A stretch of 64,000 bases of DNA from an uncultured Clostridiaceae bacterium (GTDB lineage Bacteria > Bacillota > Clostridia > Clostridiales > Clostridiaceae), in assembly GCA_946405135.1 (NCBI GenBank), contig CAMJGD010000006.1, positions 62,001 through 126,000 on the forward strand, given 5' to 3'. A program made the position numbers and the translations under genes. The notes beneath the pieces were generated by a model, which saw nothing but the letters and a program-made list of their open reading frames with translations, had not been told where the DNA came from and did not search any database. Shown here in pieces: positions 55,247-63,692 of the stretch (positions are counted from its first letter, which is position 1; every line of letters starts with the position of its first letter).

Positions 55247-56818
55247 TTGGATGAAAATTATATAAATAATGAACCTTATATTGACCCTTCAGACCCAAGT
55301 ACTGTCCCCAAATTTGTAGACGAACTCCCAATCCCACCTGTAATTAAATTTTCAAGAATAGTAGATGGAAAGCTATATTACGAAGTGCATATGATAGAGT
55401 CAAGACATTGTTTTCATAAATGTTTTCCTAAAACTACCATATGGGGTTATGATGGAATGTATCCTGGCCCCACCTTTGAAGTTGTAAGGGATCAAAGTAT
55501 CCTAGTAAAGTGGATTAATGATTTACCTTTTAAACATTTTTTGCCTGTAGATCGTACTCTTCATGGAGCCATTGATACCCCTGAGGTTAGAACCGTAGTT
55601 CACCTTCATGGAGCAAATGTATCCCCAGATAGCGATGGGAGTCCAGAAGCCTGGTTTACAAACTATTATGCCCTAGCAGGTAAGCAATTTGAAAGAAAAG
55701 TATATGAATATACAAATCATCAGCAGGCTACAACTCTATGGTACCATGATCATAGCCTAGGAACTACCAGATTAAATGTTTATGCAGGTTTAGCTGGATT
55801 TTATTTTATTAGAGATACATTAGAAGAAAAATTAAAACTACCCATGGAAGAATATGAAATACCGTTGATGATACAAGATAAATCATTTAATAAAGATGGT
55901 TCACTCTTCTATCCTGAGGTTCCACCCTTTCCTGTACCCGTAAGGCCCTCTGTAGTTCCAGCATTTTTGGGTAACACTATAGTGGTTAACGGAAAAGTAT
56001 GGCCTCATTTTAAGGTAGAACCTAGAAAGTACAGATTTAGAATATTAAATGCTTCTAATACAAGAGCCTACACCATTAGTCTATCTAATGAACAAGACTT
56101 CTATCAAATAGGTACCGACGGAGGTCTTTTAACTAATCCTATACAATTAAAATCTATAATATTAGAACCTGCGGAAAGAACTGACATCATTATAGACTTT
56201 TCAAATCTAAACGGGAAAAGTATAACTCTTGTTAACTCAGATACCAATCCAAACACCAGTGTAATAATGGAATTTAGAGTGATCCTTCCATTAAAAGAAG
56301 AAGATAAAAGTGAAATACCTGAAAATCTATATCCTACGGAGCATATAGAAGAAAGTATGGCAGAAAAAGCAAGAGATTTAACCTTAAGTGCTACCACGGA
56401 TGAATATGGAAGACCTATGCTTTTATTAAATAACCTCATGTGGCACGATCCAGCTACTGAAAAGCCAGAATTTGATAGCATAGAGATATGGAATTTAATA
56501 AACCTAACCACCTTTCCTCATCCTATTCACGTTCACTTAGTTCAATTTAAAATTCTAGATAGAAGGCCATTTAACCTACAGCTTTATCAGGATAAAGGAA
56601 TACTTGAATATACTGGGCCTGCCATTCAGCCCCGTGAATACGAGAGGGGTTGGAAAGATACTGTCAGGACTGATCCTGGAATGGTAACAAGAATCATTAT
56701 GCACTTTAAAGATCATTCAGGAGATTATGTGTGGCACTGTCATATACTTGAACATGAAGATCACGATATGATGAGACCCTTTAGAATTATTAAAGATTGC
56801 AAACCTATAATGGATTAA
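55247..56818 (+). CDS. CotA-like multicopper oxidase (spore-coat laccase type)
   Basis: About 523 residues in three cupredoxin domains without a signal peptide. All four copper motifs are present: VVHLHGANV, TLWYHDHSLG, FPHPIHVHLVQF and VWHCHILEHEDHDMM (the type 1 site ends in Met). YPGPTFEVVRDQ and the lid region match CotA. The extended site AGGATGTGAT favours the TTG at 55247 over the GTG at 55238. CotA oxidises phenolics with O2 in Bacillus coats; an O2-using enzyme fits an anaerobe only as a spore protein or for other chemistry such as Mn(II) or bilirubin oxidation. Confidence 0.9.
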   Translation: MDENYINNEPYIDPSDPSTVPKFVDELPIPPVIKFSRIVDGKLYYEVHMIESRHCFHKCFPKTTIWGYDGMYPGPTFEVVRDQSILVKWINDLPFKHFLPVDRTLHGAIDTPEVRTVVHLHGANVSPDSDGSPEAWFTNYYALAGKQFERKVYEYTNHQQATTLWYHDHSLGTTRLNVYAGLAGFYFIRDTLEEKLKLPMEEYEIPLMIQDKSFNKDGSLFYPEVPPFPVPVRPSVVPAFLGNTIVVNGKVWPHFKVEPRKYRFRILNASNTRAYTISLSNEQDFYQIGTDGGLLTNPIQLKSIILEPAERTDIIIDFSNLNGKSITLVNSDTNPNTSVIMEFRVILPLKEEDKSEIPENLYPTEHIEESMAEKARDLTLSATTDEYGRPMLLLNNLMWHDPATEKPEFDSIEIWNLINLTTFPHPIHVHLVQFKILDRRPFNLQLYQDKGILEYTGPAIQPREYERGWKDTVRTDPGMVTRIIMHFKDHSGDYVWHCHILEHEDHDMMRPFRIIKDCKPIMD

Positions 56819-56825
56819 TATATTT

Positions 56826-56857
56826 AAGGAGCATCTTATACTTGATGCTCCTTTTTA
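56826..56857. terminator. Terminator between the oxidase and NSS genes
   Basis: AAGGAGCATC and GATGCTCCTT form a 10-bp stem with an 8-base loop and a T5 run. Confidence 0.85.
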
Positions 56858-56881
56858 AACACTCTATATTTCCCCTTAATC

Positions 56882-58198
56882 TTAGCCTATTCCTCCATAT
56901 ATAACTCCTAATATTATTACTACAATAGTAGTTAGAGTAAAGCCATATTTAATTAAAGGTATAAAATAATTTCCCAAAGATTTTTTAGCTCCTATATTTA
57001 TTTCTTTCATAGCTTCATCAGCATCAACTATATAAAAAAATGTAATACTCACTATTAAAACTCCTAAAGGATTAATAATTATGGTTATAAAATCTGAGAA
57101 CTTGCCAAATAAGTTCATATTTATACACATAGGTATACCTAATAAAAAGCAACCTATAGAAATTACAATCGATGCCTTTTTTCTACTGATCTTTCTCTCA
57201 CTCATAGCTGCTTCTACAGGTCCTTCAAGCATTACTAAACAAGAAGATATAGAAGCAAATATTATGCTCAAAAAGAATAATGTACTTAAAATTCTACCAA
57301 AAGGCATAGACTTAAATATAGTAGGTATTGTAATAAATAATAAGGCAGGGCCAGATGCTGGGTCTAATCCATAGGAAAACACTGAAGGTATTATAACAAA
57401 AGCTGCAAGTAAAGCTGCTAAAGTATCAAAAATGGCTGTATGAATAGCTGCAGAAGGTAAGTCCACCTTTTCGTCAGTATAACTGCCATAAACCACTAAG
57501 GAACATCCAGTTAATGAAACTGTAAAAAACGCTTGTCCCAATGCCATTACCCAAGTTTTAACCTCTAAAAGCTTTTCCCACCTAGGAAGTAAGAGATATT
57601 GAACTCCTCTATAAGCTCCTGGAAGAGTCAAAGATCTTATAGCTAAAATGATAAATATAATAAATAAACAAGGCATCATTATTTTATTCATTCTTTCAAT
57701 ACCTTTTGATACTCCTGCTATAACTATGGCTAAGGTTATAGCTATGGCAATTCCATTCCATATTATAGTTTCCCCGCTGCCTGCAAAACTATTGAAATAT
57801 TTTTCTGGATTTATGCTGGATATCCCTCCAGCTAAACTTATAAAAAAGTATTTTAGTACCCATCCTACCACAATGGCATAGAACATAAGTGTTCCAGTAA
57901 GTCCTAAAGTAGGTATAAGACTTATGAATTTTCCACCTTTTACATTTTTATTTTTAAATATTTTTCTAATTCCTGTCATGGAACCACTTTCCATAGTTCT
58001 TCCAAAAGCCATTTCTGTTATCATGCCTGCTGTACCTAATATAAATACAAATATAAAATAAGGTATTAAAAATGCAGCTCCTCCATTTTGCCCTAATCTA
58101 TAAGGAAACATCCATACATTTCCTAACCCAACTGCCGCTCCAACACAAGCTAAAACGAATCCTAGTTTCCCTGAAAATTTTTCTCTACTCTTTTCCAT
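56882..58198 (-). CDS. Neurotransmitter:sodium symporter family amino-acid transporter
   Basis: A 438-residue carrier with 11 predicted helices, as in bacterial MhsT/Tyt1. Helix 1 has FVLACVGAAVGLGNVWMFPYRLGQNGG, with the unwound Gly-Asn-W segment; helix 6 region has AFFTVSLTGCSLVVYGSY. It starts at ATG 58198 after GGGGGATC; an earlier ATG at 58234 lies before that site. It should import an amino acid with Na+. The leader carries a Phe-rich peptide and attenuator, so phenylalanine (with tyrosine) is the likely substrate or signal. Confidence 0.88.
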   Translation of the reverse strand: MEKSREKFSGKLGFVLACVGAAVGLGNVWMFPYRLGQNGGAAFLIPYFIFVFILGTAGMITEMAFGRTMESGSMTGIRKIFKNKNVKGGKFISLIPTLGLTGTLMFYAIVVGWVLKYFFISLAGGISSINPEKYFNSFAGSGETIIWNGIAIAITLAIVIAGVSKGIERMNKIMMPCLFIIFIILAIRSLTLPGAYRGVQYLLLPRWEKLLEVKTWVMALGQAFFTVSLTGCSLVVYGSYTDEKVDLPSAAIHTAIFDTLAALLAAFVIIPSVFSYGLDPASGPALLFITIPTIFKSMPFGRILSTLFFLSIIFASISSCLVMLEGPVEAAMSERKISRKKASIVISIGCFLLGIPMCINMNLFGKFSDFITIIINPLGVLIVSITFFYIVDADEAMKEINIGAKKSLGNYFIPLIKYGFTLTTIVVIILGVIYGGIG

Positions 58199-58223
58199 TT
58201 TATGATCCCCCTTGTACAAAATA

Positions 58224-58404
58224 AAAAGCCACATAGCTTTCGCCTGTGACCTTTAATTTGACAAGATATAATAGTAAAAGCCACATAGCATCATCTACGT
58301 GGCTTTAAATGCATAGCAAATTACCTTAGCCATCATAGATACAAAACCTTAAGTTTCCTTTTCGGTTTGCATCTATGAAAGTTACTCTAACATAAATACA
58401 AACC
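58224..58404 (-). promoter_or_regulatory. Multi-helix transcription attenuator of the NSS gene
   Basis: In minus-strand order: segment 1 GGUUUGUAU (58404-58396) pairs with segment 2 AUGCAAACC (58372-58364). Segment 2, extended to CAUAG (58377), pairs instead with segment 3 (58348-58334). The end of 3, AUCUAUGAUGGCU (58340-58328), pairs with segment 4 AGCCACGUAGAU (58304-58293), 12 pairs with one bulge. Segment 4 otherwise forms the terminator with CUAUGUGGCUUU (58306-58277). A 14-bp copy of that 3' arm recurs at 58224-58237 in a second, weaker hairpin. The helices exclude one another in order. Confidence 0.75.
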
Positions 58405-58472
58405 TATCTAAAAAAGCTAAAGTAAAAGAATACTTTATTAACTTTACTAACTATATTATATGATAGGTTCAT
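58404..58472 (-). CDS. 22-residue Phe-rich leader peptide
   Basis: ATG 58472 is seven bases after GAGGAGA. The peptide ends VFFYFSFFR and stops at TAG 58404-58406: five Phe and one Tyr in seven residues. The stop codon abuts segment 1 of the attenuator. A ribosome that finishes the peptide would cover segment 1, allow 2:3 to form and so permit the terminator. A ribosome stalled at the first Phe codons (58430-58425) would leave segment 1 free, let 1:2 and then the 3:4 antiterminator form, and allow read-through. This logic is like PheL and is inferred. Confidence 0.75.
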   Translation of the reverse strand: MNLSYNIVSKVNKVFFYFSFFR

Positions 58473-58506
58473 ATTAATTCTCTCCTCATTTAAAAATATT
58501 ATTATT

Positions 58507-58535
58507 ATGGTATCATCTATCAGATGGCTTGTCAA
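58507..58535 (-). promoter_or_regulatory. Promoter of the Phe-leader and NSS gene
   Basis: On the minus strand TTGACA (58530-58535) and TACCAT (58507-58512) are 17 bp apart, about 35 bp before the leader start codon. Confidence 0.65.
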
Positions 58536-58536
58536 C

Positions 58537-58572
58537 ATTTTATCAAAATTTGCTAGCATTTTTTGATAAAAT
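58537..58572. repeat. 36-bp interrupted palindrome beside the NSS promoter
   Basis: ATTTTATCAAAA (58537-58548) and TTTTGATAAAAT (58561-58572) are perfect arms. An inner TGCTAGCA (58551-58558) shares the same centre; only two TT pairs break the symmetry. It abuts the -35. It could be an operator for the NSS gene, or a weak terminator for the ech operon, which lacks another clear one. Confidence 0.6.
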
Positions 58573-58626
58573 CTTTATATAATATATGAAAATTTAATTA
58601 TTTAATACAAAGCTACATAATGCATT

Positions 58627-58974
58627 TTATGGTGTAGGAGGCACTTCTTTTGTGTAGCATTCATAAATTTTTTGCTGAGTAGGCTTTCTCCTCTCATTGC
58701 TCATAGTTATACTTTTTTTTGGACAGGAATTCACACATTCACCGCAGATTATGCAGCGATATGCATCCAATGTCCATGTTTTAGTTGCCCTGTCAACCTT
58801 TATAGCTGATGCAGGACATTTTTTTGCACATAGACTGCAATAAACACAATTTTTATCATTAAATATAATTTTTCCCCTAGCTCTTTCAAAAGGCTCTCTT
58901 ACAGTATAAGGATAAAGCCTTGTAGAAGGCTTTGAAGTTAAATTAGCCATAACTACTTTTAACATCTGCAACAT
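58627..58974 (-). CDS. echF: Ech hydrogenase ferredoxin-like subunit EchF
   Basis: A 115-residue protein with two [4Fe-4S] motifs, CVYCSLCAKKCPAS (about 43-55) and CIICGECVNSCPKKS (about 73-86). It is related to NuoI/Nqo9 and passes electrons between ferredoxin and the small subunit. The N-terminal ANLTSKPSTRLYPYT is usual for the family. It starts at ATG 58974, five bases after GGTGG. It is the last gene of the operon, 17 bp after echE. Confidence 0.93.
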   Translation of the reverse strand: MLQMLKVVMANLTSKPSTRLYPYTVREPFERARGKIIFNDKNCVYCSLCAKKCPASAIKVDRATKTWTLDAYRCIICGECVNSCPKKSITMSNERRKPTQQKIYECYTKEVPPTP

Positions 58975-58991
58975 TTATACCACCACCTATT

Positions 58992-60068
58992 CTATCTTTC
59001 TGTACAACTTATACATGGGTCGATAGTTAGTATTAATATCGGCACATCTCCTAACTTACATCCTGGAATTAACTTAGTTAATGCAGGTATATTAGCAAAA
59101 GTAGGAGTTCTTATCTTTAATCTCTCTAAATTCTTAGTACCATTGGTCTTTATATAATAGACTGCTTCTCCCCTTGGCTGCTCTATTCTCGAAACAGTTT
59201 CCCCATTTGGGTTACCCTTAACTTCAACAGCTGCTTCCCCAGAAGGAAGTTTAGAAATAGCTTGCCTTATTAAATCAAAAGATTGATAAACTTCATAAAG
59301 CCTTACTTCACATCTTGCATAACTGTCGCATCCATTATCTACTATAGGTTTAAAATTCAAGTCTTTATATGCACTATAACCAGTAGTTCTTAGATCTAAA
59401 GCTATGCCAGAAGCTTTTGCCATAGGACCTACTGCACCATAACTTACAGCATCTTCATGGCTTAAAATCCCTACTCCCACCAACCTTTGCTTTACTGTGT
59501 AAGACTTTAGAAATACTTCTTCTACCTTCATTACGCTTTTTTCAACACTATCTATAGTTTTAAGAATAAAACTTATATGCTCGCTGGTTAAATCCTTTGT
59601 AATCCCGCCTACTTTATTGGCAGAAATAATAACCCTGTTTCCTGTAGTCATTTCAAGAATATCCATGATTTGTTCTCTATATTTCCAAACCTCTAAAAAT
59701 AAACTCTCGAAACCAAATCCATCTGCTAAAAGTCCAAGCCATAAAAGATGACTTTGAACTCTTGCAATTTCTGCAAATATTACTCTTATATATTCAGCTC
59801 TTTCAGGTATCTTTATATCCATAATATCTTCAATACCTCTAACATAAGCCATAGAGTGCATAAAACTGCATATTCCACAGACTCTTTCAACTACATATAC
59901 AGATTGATTAAAATCCTTAAGTTCTACTATTTTTTCAAGCCCTCTGTGTACATATCCTATGGATGGAATAGCCTCTTTGACTATGTCATCTTCCATAGAC
60001 AGCTTTAATTGTAATGGTTCAGGTAAAACGGGATGCTGAGGTCCAAAAGGTATAATAGTTTTAGACAT
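58992..60068 (-). CDS. echE: Ech hydrogenase large catalytic subunit EchE
   Basis: A 358-residue [NiFe] subunit related to NuoD. The nickel ligands are ERVCGICSFMH (about 62-72) and the C-terminal DPCISCTER. FGPQHPVLPEP at the start is typical. The chain ends three residues after the last Cys pair, as in a mature large subunit, so there is no extension for an endopeptidase to remove. It starts at ATG 60068 after AGAGGAG. It catalyses H2 formation or uptake linked to ion transport. Confidence 0.95.
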   Translation of the reverse strand: MSKTIIPFGPQHPVLPEPLQLKLSMEDDIVKEAIPSIGYVHRGLEKIVELKDFNQSVYVVERVCGICSFMHSMAYVRGIEDIMDIKIPERAEYIRVIFAEIARVQSHLLWLGLLADGFGFESLFLEVWKYREQIMDILEMTTGNRVIISANKVGGITKDLTSEHISFILKTIDSVEKSVMKVEEVFLKSYTVKQRLVGVGILSHEDAVSYGAVGPMAKASGIALDLRTTGYSAYKDLNFKPIVDNGCDSYARCEVRLYEVYQSFDLIRQAISKLPSGEAAVEVKGNPNGETVSRIEQPRGEAVYYIKTNGTKNLERLKIRTPTFANIPALTKLIPGCKLGDVPILILTIDPCISCTER

Positions 60069-60082
60069 GATAAAACTCCTCT

Positions 60083-60421
60083 CTATGCTAGCGGTGCTAC
60101 AGGTCCATCTTGAGTTAAATATAAATGACCTTTATAATCTATAATCAATCCTTCAAAAATAAGTCCATAAAGATCCTGATACTCATTTTCTATTAAAAAT
60201 GCTGCAGGAAATACAGTTGAAATACTAGGCAAACTATCTTCAAAGCTTAAAAACACTCTTACATGTTTCATTTCATAATTTAAATCAAAATGATAGGTAA
60301 ACTCATACCTATCTTCAAGCTTTTCAGCGGTTATAGCTACAAATCTATATCCATCATCCTTATATTTTTTACATAAGCTTAAAATTTCTTCTTTATTAAT
60401 AGTTTCATACTCAGTTATCAT
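60083..60421 (-). CDS. echD: Ech hydrogenase subunit EchD
   Basis: A 112-residue hydrophilic subunit related to NuoC. DGYRFVAITAEKLEDRYEFTYHFDL and the late FPAAFLIENEYQDLYGLIFEG-type block (about 80-100) are diagnostic. I start it at ATG 60421 after AAGGAGG, not at the upstream ATG at 60451 that overlaps echC. It lies between echC and echE as in other ech operons. Confidence 0.9.
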   Translation of the reverse strand: MITEYETINKEEILSLCKKYKDDGYRFVAITAEKLEDRYEFTYHFDLNYEMKHVRVFLSFEDSLPSISTVFPAAFLIENEYQDLYGLIFEGLIIDYKGHLYLTQDGPVAPLA

Positions 60422-60447
60422 TTTTTGCCTCCTTAATGCATTTAACA

Positions 60448-60903
60448 TCATACTGTAACTTCTTTAAGGGCTTGCTTCTTTTCTTGAAGGATTTCAGCCG
60501 CTTTCATAATACCATCCATGATAGATTCTGGTTTAGGACAGCAGCCTGAAACATATACATCTACAGGAAGTATCTTATCTACTCCACCTATCACATTGTA
60601 ACAATCATAAAATACTCCCCCAGTGCATGCACAGGCTCCAACAGCAACTACAGCTTTAGGCTCAGGTATTTGATCATATATATTTTTTAAGACATTAACA
60701 TTTTTATGATTCACTGAACCTGTTACTACCATAATATCTGCATGCTTTGGAGATCCTATATTCTTAACTCCAAATCTTTCTGCATCGTATAAGGGTGTAA
60801 TGCAAGCTAAATACTCTATATCACAGCCATTACAGCTGTTACAATTAACATGAACCACCCAAGGAGACTTACTCATTGCATTTGAAAACATTGAAAAAGC
60901 CAT
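60448..60903 (-). CDS. echC: Ech hydrogenase small subunit EchC
   Basis: A 151-residue subunit related to NuoB, holding the [4Fe-4S] cluster next to the active site. The Cys ligands are in NCNSCNGCDIEY (about 20-30), GACACTGGVFYDC (about 94) and SGCCPKPESI (about 125). It starts at ATG 60903 after GGAGGTGCGA. It is 18 bp after echB. Confidence 0.95.
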   Translation of the reverse strand: MAFSMFSNAMSKSPWVVHVNCNSCNGCDIEYLACITPLYDAERFGVKNIGSPKHADIMVVTGSVNHKNVNVLKNIYDQIPEPKAVVAVGACACTGGVFYDCYNVIGGVDKILPVDVYVSGCCPKPESIMDGIMKAAEILQEKKQALKEVTV

Positions 60904-60921
60904 TAAAATCGCACCTCCATA

Positions 60922-61779
60922 CTATAACCTTTTATTAGAAAATATATATACTACATTAGCAATACATAGTACATTTAAGGCTGGCCATATGAATTTTAAC
61001 ATCCACTGCCAATTAACTCTGGCAGAAATATTGTCCACAACTATTGTAAATAAAAATGTAAGTATGCTTATAACTATACCTATAAAAATATTTGTACTCC
61101 AAAACAAAAACATAAGAGCCATTAAAAATACAAATTCATACCAATGAGCAATTTCAATTAAAGCCAATGCTGGTCCAGAAAACTCTGTAGTAATGCCCCT
61201 TACTAATTCCTGATGACTTTCATGAGAACCAGAATAATCAAAAGGAGACTTTTTTAACTTAATTAACATCACTACCAGCATTGAAATAAAAATTAAAGGC
61301 ATATATAGTATAAGAGGCTTATCTAAATCTTTTAACTTGCTAATGCCAAAAGAACCTGTAACTATATACATTCCCACAAAATAAAGTACTAAAACAGGTT
61401 CATAAACTATTAAATTAATAGTCTCTCTTTTGCTGCCGATTTTACTGTAAGGTGATCCAGTTACTGAAGCTCCTACTATGAGAGCTATATTGGCAATGGT
61501 AAATACAAATAAAATCATTAACAGATCCATTTGCAGTACAAGCATAACCAAAGATATAATTATAAAGATTAAATAAGCTACCACATAAATATTTTGATAT
61601 CGGTTTACTATAAAACTTTCTTTATTAAATAGCTTTAATACATCATATAAAGGTTGCAATAGCGGAGGTCCAACCCTATTTTGAAGCTTTGCAGATAATT
61701 TTCTTTCCACTCCTGAAGCTAAACAACCTAAGAATGGTGCCAAAACTACAACCAATAAAACTACTCCCAAATTTTTCAT
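60922..61779 (-). CDS. echB: Ech hydrogenase membrane subunit EchB
   Basis: A 285-residue protein with about eight membrane helices, related to NuoH. GVERKLSAKLQNRVGPPLLQPLYDVLK is the classical quinone-channel-like loop, kept here in modified form; SPFDYSGSHESHQELVRGITTEFSG-type residues carry the conserved Glu. The start codon overlaps the echA stop (ATGA). It anchors the hydrogenase to the membrane and takes part in ion pumping. Confidence 0.94.
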   Translation of the reverse strand: MKNLGVVLLVVVLAPFLGCLASGVERKLSAKLQNRVGPPLLQPLYDVLKLFNKESFIVNRYQNIYVVAYLIFIIISLVMLVLQMDLLMILFVFTIANIALIVGASVTGSPYSKIGSKRETINLIVYEPVLVLYFVGMYIVTGSFGISKLKDLDKPLILYMPLIFISMLVVMLIKLKKSPFDYSGSHESHQELVRGITTEFSGPALALIEIAHWYEFVFLMALMFLFWSTNIFIGIVISILTFLFTIVVDNISARVNWQWMLKFIWPALNVLCIANVVYIFSNKRL

Positions 61780-63692
61780 ATTAATCCCCCTATGAGCACA
61801 GTGATTAAAATAGATAATGATGTTATATAACCTAATTTATTAAGTTTTCTCTCATTAAATAAATTTCCGAAGTAAAGGTTAGATTCCTCAGCTTTCACAT
61901 AAGTTCCATCAAAGCTTCTAAAGTATTCTGCTCCCTCTTCTGAAGAATTGTTTTCACCACACATATATATATTTTTTTGTTTAGCTGATGAAGTTAATGG
62001 TTTCCTTAAAAATGCATAAACTACAATTAAAATGATTAGGGACAGTAAAACCAATGTATTATTAAAGGTTCCTGTACTTGATATGACTTTGCCTCCATTT
62101 ACCACCAAAGCATCAGTCTTATTTAAGATAGTGCTCACCTCCGGTGATACCAGATAATTATATATTGGTGATATACCTGCACTAGTAAGTATGATCAGTA
62201 AGCATAATATTAGAAGTGGTACATATATGTTTTTATCATAAGAATTTTTGAATTTGATTTTTTTAGTAGGTGAAGCTAATATGGTACTTAACCATTTTAC
62301 ATAATATAAATTAGTTAATGCACTTCCAAAGGCTAATAGTATGACTACTATGGGATTAGTAGCAGAAGCCTCTATAGAAAGCCACTTTGTAACCAAAACT
62401 CCAAAGGGAGGTAAAATCATTGATATAATACCAAAAGCTTTAATCAAAGTAAGCCCTGGAGCAATATTTATAAGTCCTGTCATATCATCAACAATTCTGC
62501 TGTTTATCACATGTTCTGTTTGACCGGTAGTTAGGAATAGCAATGCTTTTGACAATGAATGAAATATAATAAGAATTATAGCCGCGGATATACTTATCGT
62601 GGTTCCCATACCAGCACAACAGATTATAAGACCAAGGTTAGCTACTGTGGAATAGGCCAAAATTCTCTTGGCATTATTTTGAGATACAGCAATAGCAGAG
62701 CATAGCAAAAATGAAAAAGCTCCATATATAGCTATTGTACTTCCAAGCCAAGTATTGGCATAAGCAGGGGACAACTTGATAATCAAAAATACTCCTGCCT
62801 TTACCATGGTACTAGAATGTAAAAGAGCTGATACTGGAGTTGGGGCTACCATGGCACCAATTAACCAACTCTGAAATGGAAATTGAGCACTCTTTGCAAA
62901 TCCTGCTATACAAAGCAAAAAAATTGATATCATGTATATACCTGAGGCTGATCCTTTTTTACTTATTTCAGTAAGTGTAGTTATTCCAAATCCATCTTTT
63001 AATAAAATATTCCCTAGAGCAAAGGCTATACCCCCCATAAGATTTAACCCTAAAGCTCTAAAGCCACTGTTATATGCTTCTTGATCTTCATTATAAGAAA
63101 TAAGTATAAAAGATATTACTGTAGTGATTTCCCAAAAGAAAAGCATCCAGGCTAAACTATCGCATATTACTAAAGCATTCATACTTCCCAGAAATATTGA
63201 TATCATGGAAAAAAACATGTTTTGTCTACTTTTCATGTGTCTGTGATTTTCGTAAATACTTATATACCCATTAGAAAAAACAACTATCAAAGTACCTACT
63301 ATATTAATTATTAAAAGCATTAATATGGATAACTTATCTATATTAATATATGCACTAGACTCTTTTCCAGTAAAAATCAAGGTATAAATCATTACAATAC
63401 CTTGAATAATACTTAGAATTGCCACTCTATTCTTTTTATGCTTTATACTAGTATATGTTAAAAAAGTAACAATTCCGAACTCAAAAATAGTAATAAATCC
63501 TTCAATGAATATAAATGTTTTCCCTGACAACTCCACTCTTTGAGGCCCATTAATTAATAATAATATAGAAAGTATCATACAAATAGCTGATAATGTGTAA
63601 GATAATAGCCTATAAGCTTTTTCTTTAGTTAATAGGAAATTTACCCCAAATAAAATTGGAACCAATACTAATAAGTAAGCAACAAAAATCAT
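61776..63692 (-). CDS. echA: Ech hydrogenase ion-pumping membrane subunit EchA
   Basis: A 638-residue protein with about 16 helices, related to NuoL/MrpA-D antiporter subunits. SLAWMLFFWEITTVISFILI carries the conserved Glu, and FAKSAQFPFQSWLIGAMVAPTPVSALLHSSTMVKAGVFL the proton-channel Lys and His (spanning about 265-305). I start it at ATG 63692 after GAGGGGG; the upstream TTG overlaps that site. It is the first gene of the operon. Pumping H+ or Na+ is driven by ferredoxin oxidation. Confidence 0.93.
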   Translation of the reverse strand: MIFVAYLLVLVPILFGVNFLLTKEKAYRLLSYTLSAICMILSILLLINGPQRVELSGKTFIFIEGFITIFEFGIVTFLTYTSIKHKKNRVAILSIIQGIVMIYTLIFTGKESSAYINIDKLSILMLLIINIVGTLIVVFSNGYISIYENHRHMKSRQNMFFSMISIFLGSMNALVICDSLAWMLFFWEITTVISFILISYNEDQEAYNSGFRALGLNLMGGIAFALGNILLKDGFGITTLTEISKKGSASGIYMISIFLLCIAGFAKSAQFPFQSWLIGAMVAPTPVSALLHSSTMVKAGVFLIIKLSPAYANTWLGSTIAIYGAFSFLLCSAIAVSQNNAKRILAYSTVANLGLIICCAGMGTTISISAAIILIIFHSLSKALLFLTTGQTEHVINSRIVDDMTGLINIAPGLTLIKAFGIISMILPPFGVLVTKWLSIEASATNPIVVILLAFGSALTNLYYVKWLSTILASPTKKIKFKNSYDKNIYVPLLILCLLIILTSAGISPIYNYLVSPEVSTILNKTDALVVNGGKVISSTGTFNNTLVLLSLIILIVVYAFLRKPLTSSAKQKNIYMCGENNSSEEGAEYFRSFDGTYVKAEESNLYFGNLFNERKLNKLGYITSLSILITVLIGGLI

